This document shows, one piece after another, positions 19,761 through 19,784 of a stretch of 19,784 nt of DNA. Made by a program: the position numbers and the translations under genes. This DNA is from Nephromyces sp. MM_2019 (Eukaryota; Apicomplexa; Aconoidasida; Nephromycida), in contig JADHZB010002137.1 in NCBI GenBank assembly GCA_015657535.1, forward strand, positions 26,846 through 46,629, in the 5' to 3' direction. The notes under the pieces are model-generated. The model searched no databases and was not told where the DNA came from. It was given only the letters and a program-made list of their open reading frames with translations. Position 1 is the stretch's first letter. Each line of letters opens with the position of its first letter.

Positions 19761-19784
19761 ATATATATATATATATATATATAT
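19761..19784. repeat. (AT)n microsatellite at the window edge
   Basis: A pure AT dinucleotide run of at least 24 bases that continues beyond the window. Confidence 0.95.

Overview
The window looks like nuclear DNA of an intron-rich single-celled eukaryote. There are no bacterial operons or Shine-Dalgarno sites. The two genes that can be named are eukaryotic (an Sm core protein and a GATOR2/SEA-type WD40 protein) and are cut into phase-consistent exons by GT..AG introns. CA/GT microsatellites, Ser/Gly-rich exon extensions and the SmD3 sequence suggest an alveolate, perhaps a coccidian-like apicomplexan. That placement is inference only.

Left block, 1-8480, minus strand. Ten exons between 4734 and 76 chain without a single phase conflict and encode a WD40 protein most like WDR24/Sea2; its C-terminus lies beyond position 1. 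Upstream lie two very long Ser/Gly/Pro-rich open exons (4971-6600 and about 7075-8477). Their splice phases allow them to be the N-terminal extension of the same protein, although the most upstream one could be a separate gene. The introns are packed with CA/GT satellites (12, 22, 46-48 and 58 bp units) and one very G-rich sense-strand tract.

Middle, 8480-14330. This is mostly GT-rich or AT-rich intergenic DNA with diverged repeats and two adjacent hairpins. Within it are exon-like minus-strand segments: a possible 81-residue three-exon gene (11360-10532) and an unresolved cluster (13351-11945).

Right block, 14330-19784. A complete three-exon plus-strand gene for the spliceosomal protein SmD3 (14330-15658) is the best-supported feature. 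After about 2.2 kb without a firm gene, a minus-strand gene of unknown function enters from the right. Its first three visible exons (19555-18837) are well supported and its last two (18661-18127) less so. The window ends in an (AT)n run.

Functionally the only sure themes are pre-mRNA splicing (SmD3) and, by family, amino-acid signalling to TORC1 (WDR24-like). Nothing indicates that the genes act together. No tRNA, rRNA, CRISPR array, transposase or reverse transcriptase was found.
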